Source of the DNA: Agrobacterium cavarae
GTDB lineage: Bacteria > Pseudomonadota > Alphaproteobacteria > Rhizobiales > Rhizobiaceae
DNA: 64,000 nucleotides
Direction of reading: 5' to 3'
Assembly: GCF_004310285.1 (NCBI RefSeq)
Contig: NZ_SISF01000028.1
Span: forward strand, 184,595 to 248,594
Shown here: in pieces, positions 48,973 through 58,901 of the stretch
How positions within the stretch are numbered: the first letter of the stretch is position 1
How the letters are laid out: each line of letters opens with the position of its first letter
Notes under the pieces: generated by a model
The model's input: only the letters and a program-made list of their open reading frames with translations
Database searches by the model: none
What the model was told of the DNA's origin: nothing
Program-made: the position numbers and the translations under genes

Positions 48973-50802
48973 TCAACCGGCCATACGCATATAGCCGTCT
49001 CGGTTGGCACCTTGCTGCGCGTGATCGGCCAGTTTGAACTGCTCGAGTAGCGCACGCAGCCTCTCGCTTTCTGTCGCCAGTGCAGAGGTTGCGGTGGTGG
49101 TTTCCTGCACGAGGGCGGCATTCTGCTGCGTCGTCTGGTCCATCTGGTTAACGGCCGTGTTCACTTCCGAAAGACCCGTCGCCTGTTCCTGGGATGAGGT
49201 GGCAATCGCGCCCATGTGCTCATTGACGGCTTCGACGTGGTGACTAATCGTCTTGAGCGCATCGCCGGTCTGCTGAACTAGCTTCACGCCGCTCTCTACC
49301 TCATGCGAAGACTTGCCGATCAGCTCCTTGATTTCCTTGGCGGCCTGGGCAGAACGCTGCGCCAGTTCGCGCACCTCCTGAGCAACGACTGCGAAGCCCT
49401 TGCCAGCTTCGCCAGCGCGTGCTGCCTCGACGCCGGCGTTCAACGCCAGCAAATTGGTCTGGAAGGCGATCTCGTCGATGACCACGATGATATTGGAAAT
49501 CTGGCCAGAGGAATGTTCAATACGCTGCATCGCGTCGACTGCCGCTGCAACGACATTGCCGGAAACCTTCGCCGCCTGGTTGGCTTCGCTTGCAGCGCCT
49601 GTCGCCTCCCGGGCGCGCTTGGTGGAGTTCGCCACGTTGACGGTGATCTCATCCAGTGCCGCAGCGGTTTGTTCGAGGGTGGCAGCCTGCTGCTCTGTAC
49701 GCCGGGAGAGATCTGCCGAGCCTTCGGCAATCTCACGGGTTCCGCTGTTCATCGTTTCGATCGCGCGGGAAATTTCCGTCAACGTATTACCGAGCTGCTG
49801 AATGGAGTGGTTGAAGTCGGTTCTGAGTGGCTCGAAATCAGGCGCAAAGGTCTCGTTCAGACGGAATGCCAGATCCCCGGAGGCAAGCCGGCGAAGCCCC
49901 GCGGCCAGACCCGATGTCGCCACGCGCAGTCGTTCCTCTGCGTCAGCTTCAGCCTTTCGCTGCGCCTCCACCCGTTCTGCTTCGGCGCGCTTGCGGTTTT
50001 GCTCCGACTCGGCCTCAAGCCGCTTGTTCTCGATAGCGCCCTGACGGAAAACCTCGACGGCATCCGCCATCGAGCCGATTTCGTCCTTGCGGTGACGGCC
50101 CGGGATATCGATCCGCGTATCGCCGGAGGACAGCCTGCGCATGACTGCCGTCATCTGCACGAGCGGCCTTGCGATGTAACGATTGCCGAAGATCGCGGCA
50201 GCGAGACCGATGGTCATCGCGACGGCAAGCGCGATGTAGTTGAGTGTGATCGCCGTACCGGCGGTGGCGACGGTCACATCGCCCTCAGCACGCACATCCA
50301 TCTCGATGTCGTCAACCGCCTCCTGAAGGCTGGTCTTGGCTTGGTCGTAAGCATTCAATGCGCCACCGGAAAACAGCCATCTGGCCTCGTCCATCTTGTT
50401 GGCCTCGACGAGGGCCAGCACTTGCGCCCACTTGCTCTGGGCCGCGGCCCAGCGCGCGTTGAAGCTTTCGAAGTGCTGCTTATCCGCATCGTCGACGAGA
50501 TATTCCCGGTATTCCTTCAGCTTTGCAGTGAGTGCACTGTCTGCCTTTGATAATTCAGCCTGAAAATCGGCCCGCGCGTCCGGATCTGCAATAACGATGG
50601 CGCCCTGCGCGTTTCTAATGCTGCCGATATCGGCATTGATAGCGCCAATAACGATGAAACCTGGAACTCGTTGACGGACGATAACGTCGATCCCGTCCTC
50701 GATCTGCACCATGGATCTGATTGAGGAGACGCCCTGCACACCCGCCACAAGAATCATGACCCCGGACAGCGCCGCAAGAACCTTGCCAAGCGATAATTTC
50801 AT
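48973..50802 (-). CDS. Methyl-accepting chemotaxis protein with 4-helix-bundle sensor
   Basis: A 609-residue chemoreceptor. The N-terminus has a short helix ([20 protein letters not shown]). The periplasmic domain is a 4HB-type helical bundle ([38 protein letters not shown]). A second membrane helix ([20 protein letters not shown]), HAMP and the MCP hairpin ([20 protein letters not shown]) follow. GGAAGAG before ATG 50802 supports the start. It ends DGYMRMAG with no NWETF-like tail. It interrupts the usual rnhB-atpF neighbourhood. Confidence 0.93.
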   Translation of the reverse strand: MKLSLGKVLAALSGVMILVAGVQGVSSIRSMVQIEDGIDVIVRQRVPGFIVIGAINADIGSIRNAQGAIVIADPDARADFQAELSKADSALTAKLKEYREYLVDDADKQHFESFNARWAAAQSKWAQVLALVEANKMDEARWLFSGGALNAYDQAKTSLQEAVDDIEMDVRAEGDVTVATAGTAITLNYIALAVAMTIGLAAAIFGNRYIARPLVQMTAVMRRLSSGDTRIDIPGRHRKDEIGSMADAVEVFRQGAIENKRLEAESEQNRKRAEAERVEAQRKAEADAEERLRVATSGLAAGLRRLASGDLAFRLNETFAPDFEPLRTDFNHSIQQLGNTLTEISRAIETMNSGTREIAEGSADLSRRTEQQAATLEQTAAALDEITVNVANSTKRAREATGAASEANQAAKVSGNVVAAAVDAMQRIEHSSGQISNIIVVIDEIAFQTNLLALNAGVEAARAGEAGKGFAVVAQEVRELAQRSAQAAKEIKELIGKSSHEVESGVKLVQQTGDALKTISHHVEAVNEHMGAIATSSQEQATGLSEVNTAVNQMDQTTQQNAALVQETTTATSALATESERLRALLEQFKLADHAQQGANRDGYMRMAG

Positions 50803-51254
50803 AGTCTCTTCCTCAAATAACTATACGGTCATGATCTTGGACGCGTGTCCGGCTTAAAGCCTCGCTACAAATCATTTGCAGTGAAGGGCGCGAGACTGGT
50901 CCAACTGGACTGCCCGCGACGCTTAAGACTAAATATTATCAAATAAGGTTTATATTTAATTAAGTTATATCTTATGTTAGTCTTATCTTAAACATTTCAT
51001 AAATTGAGCGATCCTGGCCTTCGACACTGACGAGCAAGAGCAACAGTGCCTTGAGCGGAGGAATTTTCTACTATGCCACTCTGTTTCGCGTGACGTAAGC
51101 AGAGACCAATACTTGGCGGCCGGGCAATATCTCGATGGCCCTGTTGGCGCGGATGCTTGTGCCTGAAGCACGCCGCGCGAAACCGCCGCACACTCTGTGC
51201 GACATTCTGTGAAAGGCGATGCTGCCTTTGGTTTCGGATCTTGGGAACAGAACA
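50803..51254. other. AT-rich intergenic region upstream of MCP
   Basis: 50930-51005 is very AT-rich (long runs such as TTATCAAATAAGGTTTATAT) and lies 130-200 bp upstream of the MCP start, so it is a candidate promoter region. An open minus frame at 50983-51258 and short plus frames between 51040 and 51180 lack ribosome-binding sites and homology I recognise. No RNA gene seen. Confidence 0.4.
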
Positions 51255-51293
51255 ACAAAAAACCCCTTCGGGGGTGACCCGAAGGGGTTTTGA
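51255..51293 (-). terminator. Strong intrinsic terminator of the F0 operon
   Basis: A 14-bp stem (51259-51272 with 51278-51291), AACCCCTTCGGG-type, around a 5-nt loop. On the minus strand it ends in TTTTTTG, directly after atpF. Confidence 0.9.
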
Positions 51294-51323
51294 ATATTCA
51301 ATGCGTGCAGATCGCGCCTGGGC

Positions 51324-51809
51324 TTAGTTCAGCCGAGACTTCACTTCGCCGACGGCAGACTTGAACAGCTTGCCCTTGGCAGCAGCCGTCGTCTTTTCGG
51401 CGATCAGCTTTTCCGACGCTGCAATTGCAATGTCGACTGCAGCGGAGCGAACAGCGCCGATCGCATCGGTTTCGGCCTGCTTGATCTTCTGCTCGGAAAG
51501 CGCGGTACGGCGAGCGACGAACTCTTCCGTCTTCGCCTTGGCTTCGGCGGTCAGAGCGGCGGCTTCGCGTTCGGCAGCGGCAACGATGGCAGCCGCGTCC
51601 GCTTCCGCTTCCTTGCGCTTGCGCTGATATTCCGCCAGCAGGTGCTGGGCTTCTTCGCGCAGGCGCTTGGCTTCCGCCAGTTCCTCGGTGATGTTCTTTG
51701 CGCGCTCGTCGAGCGAGCTTGCCAACATGCCTGGAACCTTGAGGTAGGCAATCAGGACGAAGAAGAGAATAAGGCCTACGAGTGCGTAGAATGATGCATC
51801 AAACGCCAT
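51324..51809 (-). CDS. atpF: F0F1 ATP synthase subunit b
   Basis: A 161-residue peripheral-stalk subunit: an N-terminal membrane helix (FYALVGLILFFVLIAYLKV) then a long charged, Ala/Glu/Lys-rich coiled helix. It begins 1 bp after the b' gene stop, in the F0 operon atpI-B-E-F'-F. GGGAG precedes the ATG. A strong terminator follows. Confidence 0.95.
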   Translation of the reverse strand: MAFDASFYALVGLILFFVLIAYLKVPGMLASSLDERAKNITEELAEAKRLREEAQHLLAEYQRKRKEAEADAAAIVAAAEREAAALTAEAKAKTEEFVARRTALSEQKIKQAETDAIGAVRSAAVDIAIAASEKLIAEKTTAAAKGKLFKSAVGEVKSRLN

Positions 51810-51810
51810 C

Positions 51811-52449
51811 TCAAGCTCCCTTCACATCGGATACCGCGGCAACGGCTGCCTTGGCATCGGTGTCCTTGACCTTTGTGCCGATCAGTTGATCGACGACGGC
51901 GGTCGCGGTTTCTTCAGCAATTGTGCCGACATCGGCCAATGCCTGCTGCTTGATGGACGCGATCCGCGCTTCGGCAGCGGACAGCTTCTCAGCCAGTTCC
52001 GCTTCGACTGCGGCGCGGTCCGCATCGGCCTTTGCCTTTGCAGCGTCGCGGGCAGCGCCTGCGATGGATCCAGCCTTGGCCCGTGCTGCGGCAAGTTCTT
52101 TTTCATAGGTTTCGATCGCGGCATCAGCCTCGGACTTCAGCCGGGAGGCTTCATCGAGATCCTGTGCGATGCGGCCATGACGATCCTCAAGGATGCCACC
52201 GACGCGTGGCACGATGAATTTCTTCATGAGCACGTAGAAAAGGCCGAACGAAATCGCCAGCCACAGAAGCTGGGATGCGTAGGTCGACGAATCGAATGGC
52301 GGAAATACGCCGGATCCGTGACCGGCGTCATGCGCCACTCCGGTTTCCGTATGCGTTGCTTCCGGGGCCGTCTGGCCGACAGCGGGTGTTTCCGTCGTCG
52401 TTCCGGTTGACGGCGCTGCTGACTGGGCAAGAGCCTCGGTCACGAACAT
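51811..52449 (-). CDS. atpF': F0F1 ATP synthase subunit b'
   Basis: A 212-residue b'-type stalk subunit, as usual in photosynthetic and many alpha-proteobacteria that have two b genes. A 55-residue Pro/Thr/Ala-rich N-terminal extension precedes the membrane helix ([20 protein letters not shown]). A coiled Ala/Lys/Asp-rich helix follows. GGAGG is 5 nt before ATG 52449; the upstream in-frame GTG at 52455 overlaps that GGAGG. Confidence 0.93.
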   Translation of the reverse strand: MFVTEALAQSAAPSTGTTTETPAVGQTAPEATHTETGVAHDAGHGSGVFPPFDSSTYASQLLWLAISFGLFYVLMKKFIVPRVGGILEDRHGRIAQDLDEASRLKSEADAAIETYEKELAAARAKAGSIAGAARDAAKAKADADRAAVEAELAEKLSAAEARIASIKQQALADVGTIAEETATAVVDQLIGTKVKDTDAKAAVAAVSDVKGA

Positions 52450-52528
52450 GCTCACCTCCAGGGGTACTGCAAATGCGAAGGATCACGGCACGCCGTTTGC
52501 GAGCCGTGATCCAAACCTGATGCTGTTA

Positions 52529-52756
52529 TTAGACAGCGAACAGGAGAAGGAGAGCAACGAGCAGCGAGAAGATGCCCAGAGCTTCCGTAACGGCGAAGCC
52601 GAATACCAGACGGCCGAACTGGCTGTCAGCGGCAGACGGGTTGCGCAGTGCGCCGGAGAGGAAATCGCCGAAGATACGGCCGAGAGCGAGGGACGTACCA
52701 GCCATGCCGAGGCATGCGAGACCTGCGCCGATGTACTTTGCTGCTTCCGCTTCCAT
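52529..52756 (-). CDS. atpE: F0F1 ATP synthase subunit c
   Basis: A 75-residue two-helix proteolipid. Helix one contains GAGLACLGMAGTSLALGRIF; the polar loop has RNP; helix two carries the essential carboxylate Glu58 (GFAVTEALGIFSLLVAL). MEAEAAKYIGAG at 52756 is chosen over a frame extending upstream. Glu rather than Na+-type residues points to proton coupling. Confidence 0.96.
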   Translation of the reverse strand: MEAEAAKYIGAGLACLGMAGTSLALGRIFGDFLSGALRNPSAADSQFGRLVFGFAVTEALGIFSLLVALLLLFAV

Positions 52757-52826
52757 ATTAAGCTCCTTGAAATGGTTGTTGCGGCTGTTTTTTGACACCC
52801 GGTTCCGGGGCCAGCGACTTTACTTC

Positions 52827-53576
52827 TCAGTGACCACCATGCACGGCGTCGTTCAGGTACATGCAAGTCAGTACCGCGAAGACATATGCCTGCAAGAAGG
52901 CGACGAGAAATTCGAGAGCGGTCATGGCGACCGTCATGAGGAGAGGCAGGATCGCTCCGCCGACACCGATCGCGCCAAGCGCGCTCATGGAAGCGACGAA
53001 ACCTGCGAACACCTTCAGCGTGATGTGACCTGCCAGCATGTTCGCGAAAAGACGAACGGAAAGGCTGATCGGACGCGAGAGGAAGGAAATGACCTCAATG
53101 GAAGACACCAGAGGCAGAAGGACTGCCGGAACACCCGACGGCGCGAAGATACCGAGGAAGTGCAGACCATGCTTGTAGAAACCGTAAACGACGACCGTTC
53201 CGATGACGAGGCACGACAGCGCGAAGGTGACAATGATCTGGCTGGTGACCGTGAAGAAGTACGGGAACATGCCAAGAAGATTGGCCGTCAGCACGAACAT
53301 AAAGAGCGAGAAGACGAAGGGGAAGAAGACCATTCCCTTCTTGCCTGCACCTTCACGCAGCATCGACGCGATGAACTCATAGGACATTTCAGCAACGGAC
53401 TGCATGCGACCTGGGATCAGACCACGGTTCGACGTTGCGAAATAAAGGAAGCCCGACGCCGCAGCGACCGTTGCGACCATGAAAAGCGACGCATTGGTGA
53501 ACGAAAAATCGACGCCACCGATGTTGATCGGGATAATCGGCTGCACCAAGAACTGATGAGTCGGATCGTTTGCCAC
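52827..53576 (-). CDS. atpB: F0F1 ATP synthase subunit a
   Basis: A 249-residue proton-channel subunit with five or six membrane helices. [20 protein letters not shown] contains the conserved Arg facing the c-ring. The start is GTG, with GAGGG 6 nt before it. It is followed by atpE 70 bp later. Confidence 0.95.
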   Translation of the reverse strand: MANDPTHQFLVQPIIPINIGGVDFSFTNASLFMVATVAAASGFLYFATSNRGLIPGRMQSVAEMSYEFIASMLREGAGKKGMVFFPFVFSLFMFVLTANLLGMFPYFFTVTSQIIVTFALSCLVIGTVVVYGFYKHGLHFLGIFAPSGVPAVLLPLVSSIEVISFLSRPISLSVRLFANMLAGHITLKVFAGFVASMSALGAIGVGGAILPLLMTVAMTALEFLVAFLQAYVFAVLTCMYLNDAVHGGH

Positions 53577-53646
53577 CGGCTGCCCTCTTTACCTGTTGCC
53601 GCAAAACCGCGGCACCTCGCATCTATATTCCATGGAAAGAACGGCT

Positions 53647-54012
53647 TTAGCCGTTTTTCTCCCCACCCTGATCTTTCCCCAGCCCGTCCTTGAGAAGCGG
53701 CGACTTGGCCACTACCCCTGCGGACCGCAGGACATTCAATACGCCCGCACAGAAGCCGAGAAGAAGAAGAACGATCATCCCCCACGGCGACGTGCCGGCA
53801 AAATAGTCCAGAAGATAACCCAGCATCGCGCCGACAATAATTGCGGAAATGAACTCCGAAGAGAGCTTGATCGCCATCGCAAAGCCTTTCCGGCTTTCCT
53901 CCGCGCTCTGCTCCGTCCGCCTCTCCGCCTCGTCCTCCGCATGAACCTTGGCCAATCCCTCGGCAAGGCGCTTGCGGCGCTCGTCCAGACTATCGTTACG
54001 GTTGCCGGTCAT
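53647..54012 (-). CDS. atpI: ATP synthase protein I
   Basis: A 121-residue AtpI: a charged N-terminus (DERRKRLAEGLAKVHAEDEAE) and two membrane helices (FISAIIVGAMLGYLLDYFAG; GMIVLLLLGFCAGVLNVLRS). It is the first gene of the F0 operon and a c-ring assembly factor in other bacteria. AGGA is 7 nt before ATG 54012; a TTG two codons earlier is less likely. Confidence 0.93.
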   Translation of the reverse strand: MTGNRNDSLDERRKRLAEGLAKVHAEDEAERRTEQSAEESRKGFAMAIKLSSEFISAIIVGAMLGYLLDYFAGTSPWGMIVLLLLGFCAGVLNVLRSAGVVAKSPLLKDGLGKDQGGEKNG

Positions 54013-54228
54013 TTTCAAATCCTGCCCTTTATCTCCGTTCCAGCGATGCCAGAACCCTTTGGAGTTGTAAACGGCAGGGCTTTTAGCCTGTTCCAGCCCG
54101 CTCTGAAGTCGCGCGCAACATAGTTTTAGGGACTTCGCTAGTCAAGGCACCGTCGGCGCTTGTTTCAGCACAAATTTTCCAAGCAAAATCAGTCGCTTGA
54201 ACGACAAGCACGGATTCTTGGCACGGTT

Positions 54229-54250
54229 TGCCGATGGAATCGGCATTTTT
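54229..54250 (+). terminator. Hairpin plus T-tract in the atpI-sleB gap
   Basis: TGCCGAT (54229-54235) pairs with ATCGGCA (54239-54245), followed by TTTTT on the plus strand. Both flanking genes are on the minus strand, so the T-tract points the wrong way for them. It could end a plus-strand antisense RNA. The rest of this 302-bp gap should carry the F0 operon promoter; no further element is supported. Confidence 0.35.
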
Positions 54251-54314
54251 GACACGAGTTTTGCAGGCAAATCCGCGTGATCGCGACAGCGCGCGCTTGT
54301 GAAATGGAACCGTT

Positions 54315-55490
54315 CTAGCTCCAGCCACCGCCATAGGTACGGTAGAAGACATGCAATCCGATCCTGCCGACTTTCTTCATGGATTTGCCCCAGGCGGGTC
54401 GAACATAAATGGCGTGATAATGGGTTGCAGAGCCCACTTCGCTCAGCCAGATCTTGCCGGCTGTCGTCGCCATGGCAACTTCACGCGCCATCTTCCAGTG
54501 CCGCTCGGAATTGACGCGGTCCTTGATGTTGTCGCAGGCGAAGGAGAACTGGCAGCGGTTACGCCAGTCCTTGTTCTGATAGACCACGCCGCAGATGGTT
54601 TTCGGATAGGCGGGGTTGCGCACACGGTTTAGAATTACCTGGGCGACGGCCGCCTGGCCTTTGATCGACTCGCCTCGGGCCTCGAAATAGATGCCGGAGG
54701 CCAGGCACTGCTGCTCTGCCGCGGAGAAGGCTTCCGCTGGCAGCGGTGTCGCAGCCCAGGCGTGATCGTCTGGCGTGATCGGCGGGATGAAGCGGCCGGT
54801 ATCCGGCTTTTTCAGGATGGCGTCGAAGGGCGACTCGCGGGCGAAGTCTGGCTCCGGCGGCGCATAGGCTGTCGCCAATATATCCGGGGTGCGGTTGGTG
54901 ACCAGATCCGCCAGCATCGGTGAGACCGTCCTGTCGGCCTTCTTCTCGTCACGACGGAAATAGAAGGAGGCCAGCTCGATCTCCTTGCTCTTCTTCGGCT
55001 TGACGAAGGCGGTGCGATCCTTGCGCTTCAGCGGCTCGATGTCGATCATACTAGTGCGTTGGAGAACGGAGCCGGCGGTAAAGGCTTTCGGCGGCTGCAT
55101 GACTTCGGTGGCGATCACCCTGCCCTTCTTGGCGGCGCGATTGACGCGCTCGCTATCGGGCGTCGTCTCATGGCCACCCTTTTTGGTCACGAAGGCAACC
55201 TTGCGGCCATCGGGAAGCGTCATGCCCGCGCCGGTGATGGCGGCGGTATCGCTCGCATCATTGAAAGCCAGTGAAGCATTGTGGACGGAACCCGCTGGAG
55301 AGTTGGTCAGCACCATGCGCCACTGTTCGCCGCCAGCATCAAGACCGGCAAGAAGAGAAGCCAAATCGGCGCGCGCTGCAAGGGAAGGAAAGGCAAGCCA
55401 GGCCACAAGGCCAAAGATAACAGGCGAGGTCCACTTCTCATAGGCAATGAGGGGCCCGCGACGCGATACTTTTCTTGAACGCAAAACCAT
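54315..55490 (-). CDS. SleB-type cell wall hydrolase
   Basis: A 391-residue exported protein ending in a Hydrolase_2/SleB domain (SAAEQQCLASGIYFEARGES, AQVILNRVRNPAYPKTICGV, FSFACDNIKDR). The conserved Glu in YFEARGES would be catalytic. An N-terminal hydrophobic stretch (SPVIFGLVAWLAFPSLAARA) suggests export or anchoring; a long variable middle follows. ATG 55490 was chosen; GGAG is only 2 nt upstream and a TTG at 55508 is also open. Despite the SleB name, such genes in non-spore-formers are general peptidoglycan hydrolases. Confidence 0.9.
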   Translation of the reverse strand: MVLRSRKVSRRGPLIAYEKWTSPVIFGLVAWLAFPSLAARADLASLLAGLDAGGEQWRMVLTNSPAGSVHNASLAFNDASDTAAITGAGMTLPDGRKVAFVTKKGGHETTPDSERVNRAAKKGRVIATEVMQPPKAFTAGSVLQRTSMIDIEPLKRKDRTAFVKPKKSKEIELASFYFRRDEKKADRTVSPMLADLVTNRTPDILATAYAPPEPDFARESPFDAILKKPDTGRFIPPITPDDHAWAATPLPAEAFSAAEQQCLASGIYFEARGESIKGQAAVAQVILNRVRNPAYPKTICGVVYQNKDWRNRCQFSFACDNIKDRVNSERHWKMAREVAMATTAGKIWLSEVGSATHYHAIYVRPAWGKSMKKVGRIGLHVFYRTYGGGWS

Positions 55491-55609
55491 GACTCCGGAC
55501 ACACGCAAACGACTTGCTACACAACCGGATAATCTCTCATTAACCTTGATGCTTGGTTAACGAGGCGCCTCTGAAAGCCACCTCACATTAATGTGTGACC
55601 AGATACTAA

Positions 55610-55642
55610 AACGCGTCGCTCTCCATCGGAGAGCGACGCGTT
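55610..55642 (-). terminator. 15-bp intrinsic terminator of kup
   Basis: Perfect 15-bp stem (55610-55624 with 55628-55642) around a 3-nt loop; on the minus strand TTT follows immediately downstream of the kup stop. One of the strongest hairpins in the window. Confidence 0.85.
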
Positions 55643-55664
55643 CAATGGCTTTTACAACGAGGGC

Positions 55665-57581
55665 TCAAATGACCACGTGGGAGCCCAGTTCGACGACGCG
55701 GTTTGTCGGCAGGCGGAAGTAATCGGATGGGTCCGCCGCATTCTCAGCCAAAGCGATGAACAACCGGTTCTGCCAGCCAGGCATTGCGGACTTCGAATCC
55801 GGCACCAGTTTTCGACGTCCCAAATAGAAGGAGGTCGACATGATGTCGAACTTGTAGCCGGTGCGTCGCAGATAACCGAGTGCCTGGGTGACGTTCTGGG
55901 TTTCCATGAAGCCGAAATGCAATTCCACCACGACGAAGCGCTCACTGACCTTGGTCATGGTGTAGCGCTTGTCCGGGTGAACGCGCGGCGTATCTTCCGT
56001 GCGAATCGTCAGGATGACGTTCTTGTCGTGAAGAACGTGGTTGTGCTTGAGGTTGTGCAGCAAGGCGGCGGGTGCCGTCTCGGGATCGCCCGTCAGGAAG
56101 ATTGCCGTGCCGGGGATGCGCACCGGCGCATGCGCGCTTTCCTTTTCTACGGAGGCGACGAAGGCCTTCAGCGGCACGTCGGTTCTGCGGGTCTTGGCAA
56201 AAAGAATTTTGGAGCCGCGCTGCCACGTCATCATAATGACGGTAAAGGCGATCGCCAGCAGGACCGGCACGTAGCCACCGTCGTGGATCTTCAAGAGGTT
56301 CGCACCGAGGAAGATCAATTCAAGCGTGATAAAGGGCAGAACCACCAGGAGGGTGAGCGGCAGCGACCATTTCCAGTGGCTGCGGGCAAACTGGAAGAAC
56401 AACAGGCTGGTCACGACCATCGCGCCGGTAACCGAGATACCATAGGCGGTGGCCAGCGCATCGGAACTCTTGAATGTGAGCACGAGGGCGACGACGCCAA
56501 AGAGCAGCACCGTGTTGACGGACGGCAGATAGATTTGCCCGGTGTTGGTCTCGGAGGTGAAGAGGATTTCCATACGCGGCAGGTAGCCAAGGTTGATCGC
56601 CTGGCGCACCATGGAAAAAGCACCCGTGATGACCGCCTGGCTGGCAATGATCGTGGCAGCCGTCGCAAGGATAACCGCCGGCAGCAGCGCCCATTGCGGG
56701 AACATCAGATAGAAGGGGTTGGACATGGTCGACTGGTCCTTCAGAACCAGTGCGCCTTGGCCGAGATAATTGAGGGTAAGTGCGGGAAAGACCAGCGCGA
56801 ACCAGGCCCATTGAATGGGTTTGCGTCCAAAATGACCCAGATCTGCGTAAAGCGCTTCCGCACCCGTAATCGTCAGGAAGACTGCGCCCAGCACGACGAG
56901 TCCGTAGAAACCCTCATTCATCAAAAATTCGACGGCATGGACCGGATTGAACGAATAGAGGATTCTGTAGTCATCTGAGATATGCAGGAGCCCGACAAGG
57001 CCCATCACGATAAACCAGACGGCCGTGATCGGGCCGAAGAACTTGGCGACGATTTCTGTGCCATGGGACTGGATGGCAAAGAGACCGACCAGAATGACAA
57101 GCGAGATGGGAATGATGAATTCATCCATCTGCGGCGTCACGAGCTTCAAGCCTTCCACGGCGGAAAGGACCGAAAGCGCTGGCGTGATCATCGCGTCGCC
57201 GAGGAAGAGGGCCGCACCAATCAGGCCGAGCATGATGAGAAAATTGCGCCGCGCGCCCGCTCTCTTCATCAGCAGAGCCAGAAGCGAGAGCGTGCCGCCT
57301 TCGCCGTCATTGTCCGCGCGCAGCAGAAAACAGATGTACTTGATCGTGACGATGATCGTCAGCGACCAGATCATCAGGGAGATAAGGCCGATGACTTCAG
57401 CCTCCGTCAGCCCGTCCTGGGAGATCGGCTTCAGCGCTTCTCTGAACGCATAGAGAGGGCTCGTGCCGATATCGCCATACACGACGCCGATGGAGCCGAG
57501 CATGGCCGCAAACAGGCCTTGCTGGTGGCGGTCCTCGACCTCAGGCTTATCGAGCATGTCTTTTTCAAACGCATTAGGCAT
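55665..57581 (-). CDS. kup: Kup-family potassium uptake transporter
   Basis: A 638-residue 12-helix K+ transporter. [19 protein letters not shown] in the first helix, [18 protein letters not shown] and a soluble C-terminal domain match Kup. AGGA precedes the ATG. It starts 15 bp after corA, giving a corA-kup ion-transport operon. In rhizobia, Kup paralogues are frequent, so the affinity class is unknown. Confidence 0.95.
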   Translation of the reverse strand: MPNAFEKDMLDKPEVEDRHQQGLFAAMLGSIGVVYGDIGTSPLYAFREALKPISQDGLTEAEVIGLISLMIWSLTIIVTIKYICFLLRADNDGEGGTLSLLALLMKRAGARRNFLIMLGLIGAALFLGDAMITPALSVLSAVEGLKLVTPQMDEFIIPISLVILVGLFAIQSHGTEIVAKFFGPITAVWFIVMGLVGLLHISDDYRILYSFNPVHAVEFLMNEGFYGLVVLGAVFLTITGAEALYADLGHFGRKPIQWAWFALVFPALTLNYLGQGALVLKDQSTMSNPFYLMFPQWALLPAVILATAATIIASQAVITGAFSMVRQAINLGYLPRMEILFTSETNTGQIYLPSVNTVLLFGVVALVLTFKSSDALATAYGISVTGAMVVTSLLFFQFARSHWKWSLPLTLLVVLPFITLELIFLGANLLKIHDGGYVPVLLAIAFTVIMMTWQRGSKILFAKTRRTDVPLKAFVASVEKESAHAPVRIPGTAIFLTGDPETAPAALLHNLKHNHVLHDKNVILTIRTEDTPRVHPDKRYTMTKVSERFVVVELHFGFMETQNVTQALGYLRRTGYKFDIMSTSFYLGRRKLVPDSKSAMPGWQNRLFIALAENAADPSDYFRLPTNRVVELGSHVVI

Positions 57582-57596
57582 ATGAATCCTGGCCCT

Positions 57597-58574
57597 TTAA
57601 AGCCAGCCCTTCCAGCGAAAAACGATAAACGGGATGATCGCCGATATCAGCATAACGAAGATTGCAAGCGGATAGCCATAGGCCCACTGCAATTCCGGCA
57701 TGCGCGCGAAGTTCATTCCGTAAATGGAGGCCACCAGCGTCGGTGGCAGAAAGACCACGGACGCGATGGAGAAAATCTTGATGATGGCGTTTTGCTCGAC
57801 ATTGATAATGCCAAGCGATGCATCCAGCAGAAAGGTCAGATTGCCGGAAATGTAGGACACGTGCTCGGACAGCGAATGGATGTCTCGCGCGATCGACGCT
57901 CCCATTTCCTTGGCATCCTTGTCCTCTTGAACGAGGGTCGTCGCGTGCAGGAAAGACTGGACGCGCGCAAGTGACGTCAGACTGTCGCGCACTTTCGAGA
58001 CAAGGCGATGGAAGGAAGCGATTTCAGCAATCTTGTCTTCCAGATAGCGAGGTTCCTTGCGCTTACTGCGCGCCTCGCCGCCGAAGATTCCCTTCGCAAC
58101 ATGGTCGATACCGACCACAGTGTTCTCGATAATTTCGGCCGTCCGGTCGACGATCGTTTCGAGCAGCTTCAAAAGCAGAACCGCACCGCTGCGGATTTCA
58201 TGCGGCGTGCGGGTGATGGCGGCGATGAAGAGATTGAACGACTTCGGCTCCGCATAGCGGATCGTCACCAGCCGGTTTCCGACGAGAATGAAAGCAACGT
58301 CGGTCAATTGGGGATCGGACGAATCTGCCTTCCAGACGAGCGACGCCGTCATGAAGACATTATTGTCTTCCGTATAGAGGCGGCTGGAAGGCTCGATGTC
58401 CTTCAAATCCTCGCGCGTCGGAAGCTCGGCGCCAAGCAGGGCTTCGACGCGCTTCTCTTCGTCACGGTGAGGGTTGATGAGATCGATCCAGACGATGTCT
58501 TCGGATAAATGCGCAAGATCCCCGTCAGCAGACAGGCTGATCGCCTCGCAATTCGAGCGATAGGCTTTTATCAA
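57597..58574 (-). CDS. corA: CorA-family divalent metal transporter
   Basis: A 325-residue CorA. The cytosolic domain leads to two C-terminal helices; the selectivity signature is ASIYGMNFARMPEL. It would move Mg2+ (or Co2+/Ni2+). The TTG start has GGAG 7 nt upstream. First gene of the corA-kup operon. Confidence 0.93.
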   Translation of the reverse strand: MIKAYRSNCEAISLSADGDLAHLSEDIVWIDLINPHRDEEKRVEALLGAELPTREDLKDIEPSSRLYTEDNNVFMTASLVWKADSSDPQLTDVAFILVGNRLVTIRYAEPKSFNLFIAAITRTPHEIRSGAVLLLKLLETIVDRTAEIIENTVVGIDHVAKGIFGGEARSKRKEPRYLEDKIAEIASFHRLVSKVRDSLTSLARVQSFLHATTLVQEDKDAKEMGASIARDIHSLSEHVSYISGNLTFLLDASLGIINVEQNAIIKIFSIASVVFLPPTLVASIYGMNFARMPELQWAYGYPLAIFVMLISAIIPFIVFRWKGWL

Positions 58575-58901
58575 TCAGTTTCTCCGGTCCGCGGCGCCGA
58601 TTGTCATCGGCTGGTCGATCTAACACATCATCCGTAGCGTCCGCAAACGCATGAGCAAGACTGCGGTTCAAACGGCGCCGGGCTATGCTCCCAACAGGGT
58701 AAAGAATCAAGCGGTATTTTCGTCTAAGGCTTTAGGCTGGGTTGCGTCTGCACTCACAACAATTAAGAAAAAATCATTAAATACAAGCTACTAATAGGCT
58801 TTTTACTCAGCCTAAATCTTGCGGGCCTGCTTGCCGTGCTCGATAGATATGCAGTCAGTGCATCGATATCGGCCCATTTTCCGTAAGATTTTCAAGGTGT
58901 T
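58575..58901. other. 327-bp gap upstream of corA
   Basis: Contains a weak hairpin TAGGCT (58795-58800)/AGCCTA (58809-58814) and an AT-rich block at 58755-58810. No gene. It could hold the corA promoter or a Mg2+-responsive leader; I cannot recognise a known riboswitch. Confidence 0.35.

Noticed and set aside
50983..51258. 91-codon minus-strand frame between atpF terminator and MCP
   Set aside because: No ribosome-binding site and no family resemblance; it overlaps the F0 terminator.
55677..56978. 433-codon plus-strand frame across kup
   Set aside because: Antisense to kup, whose motifs and length are clear.
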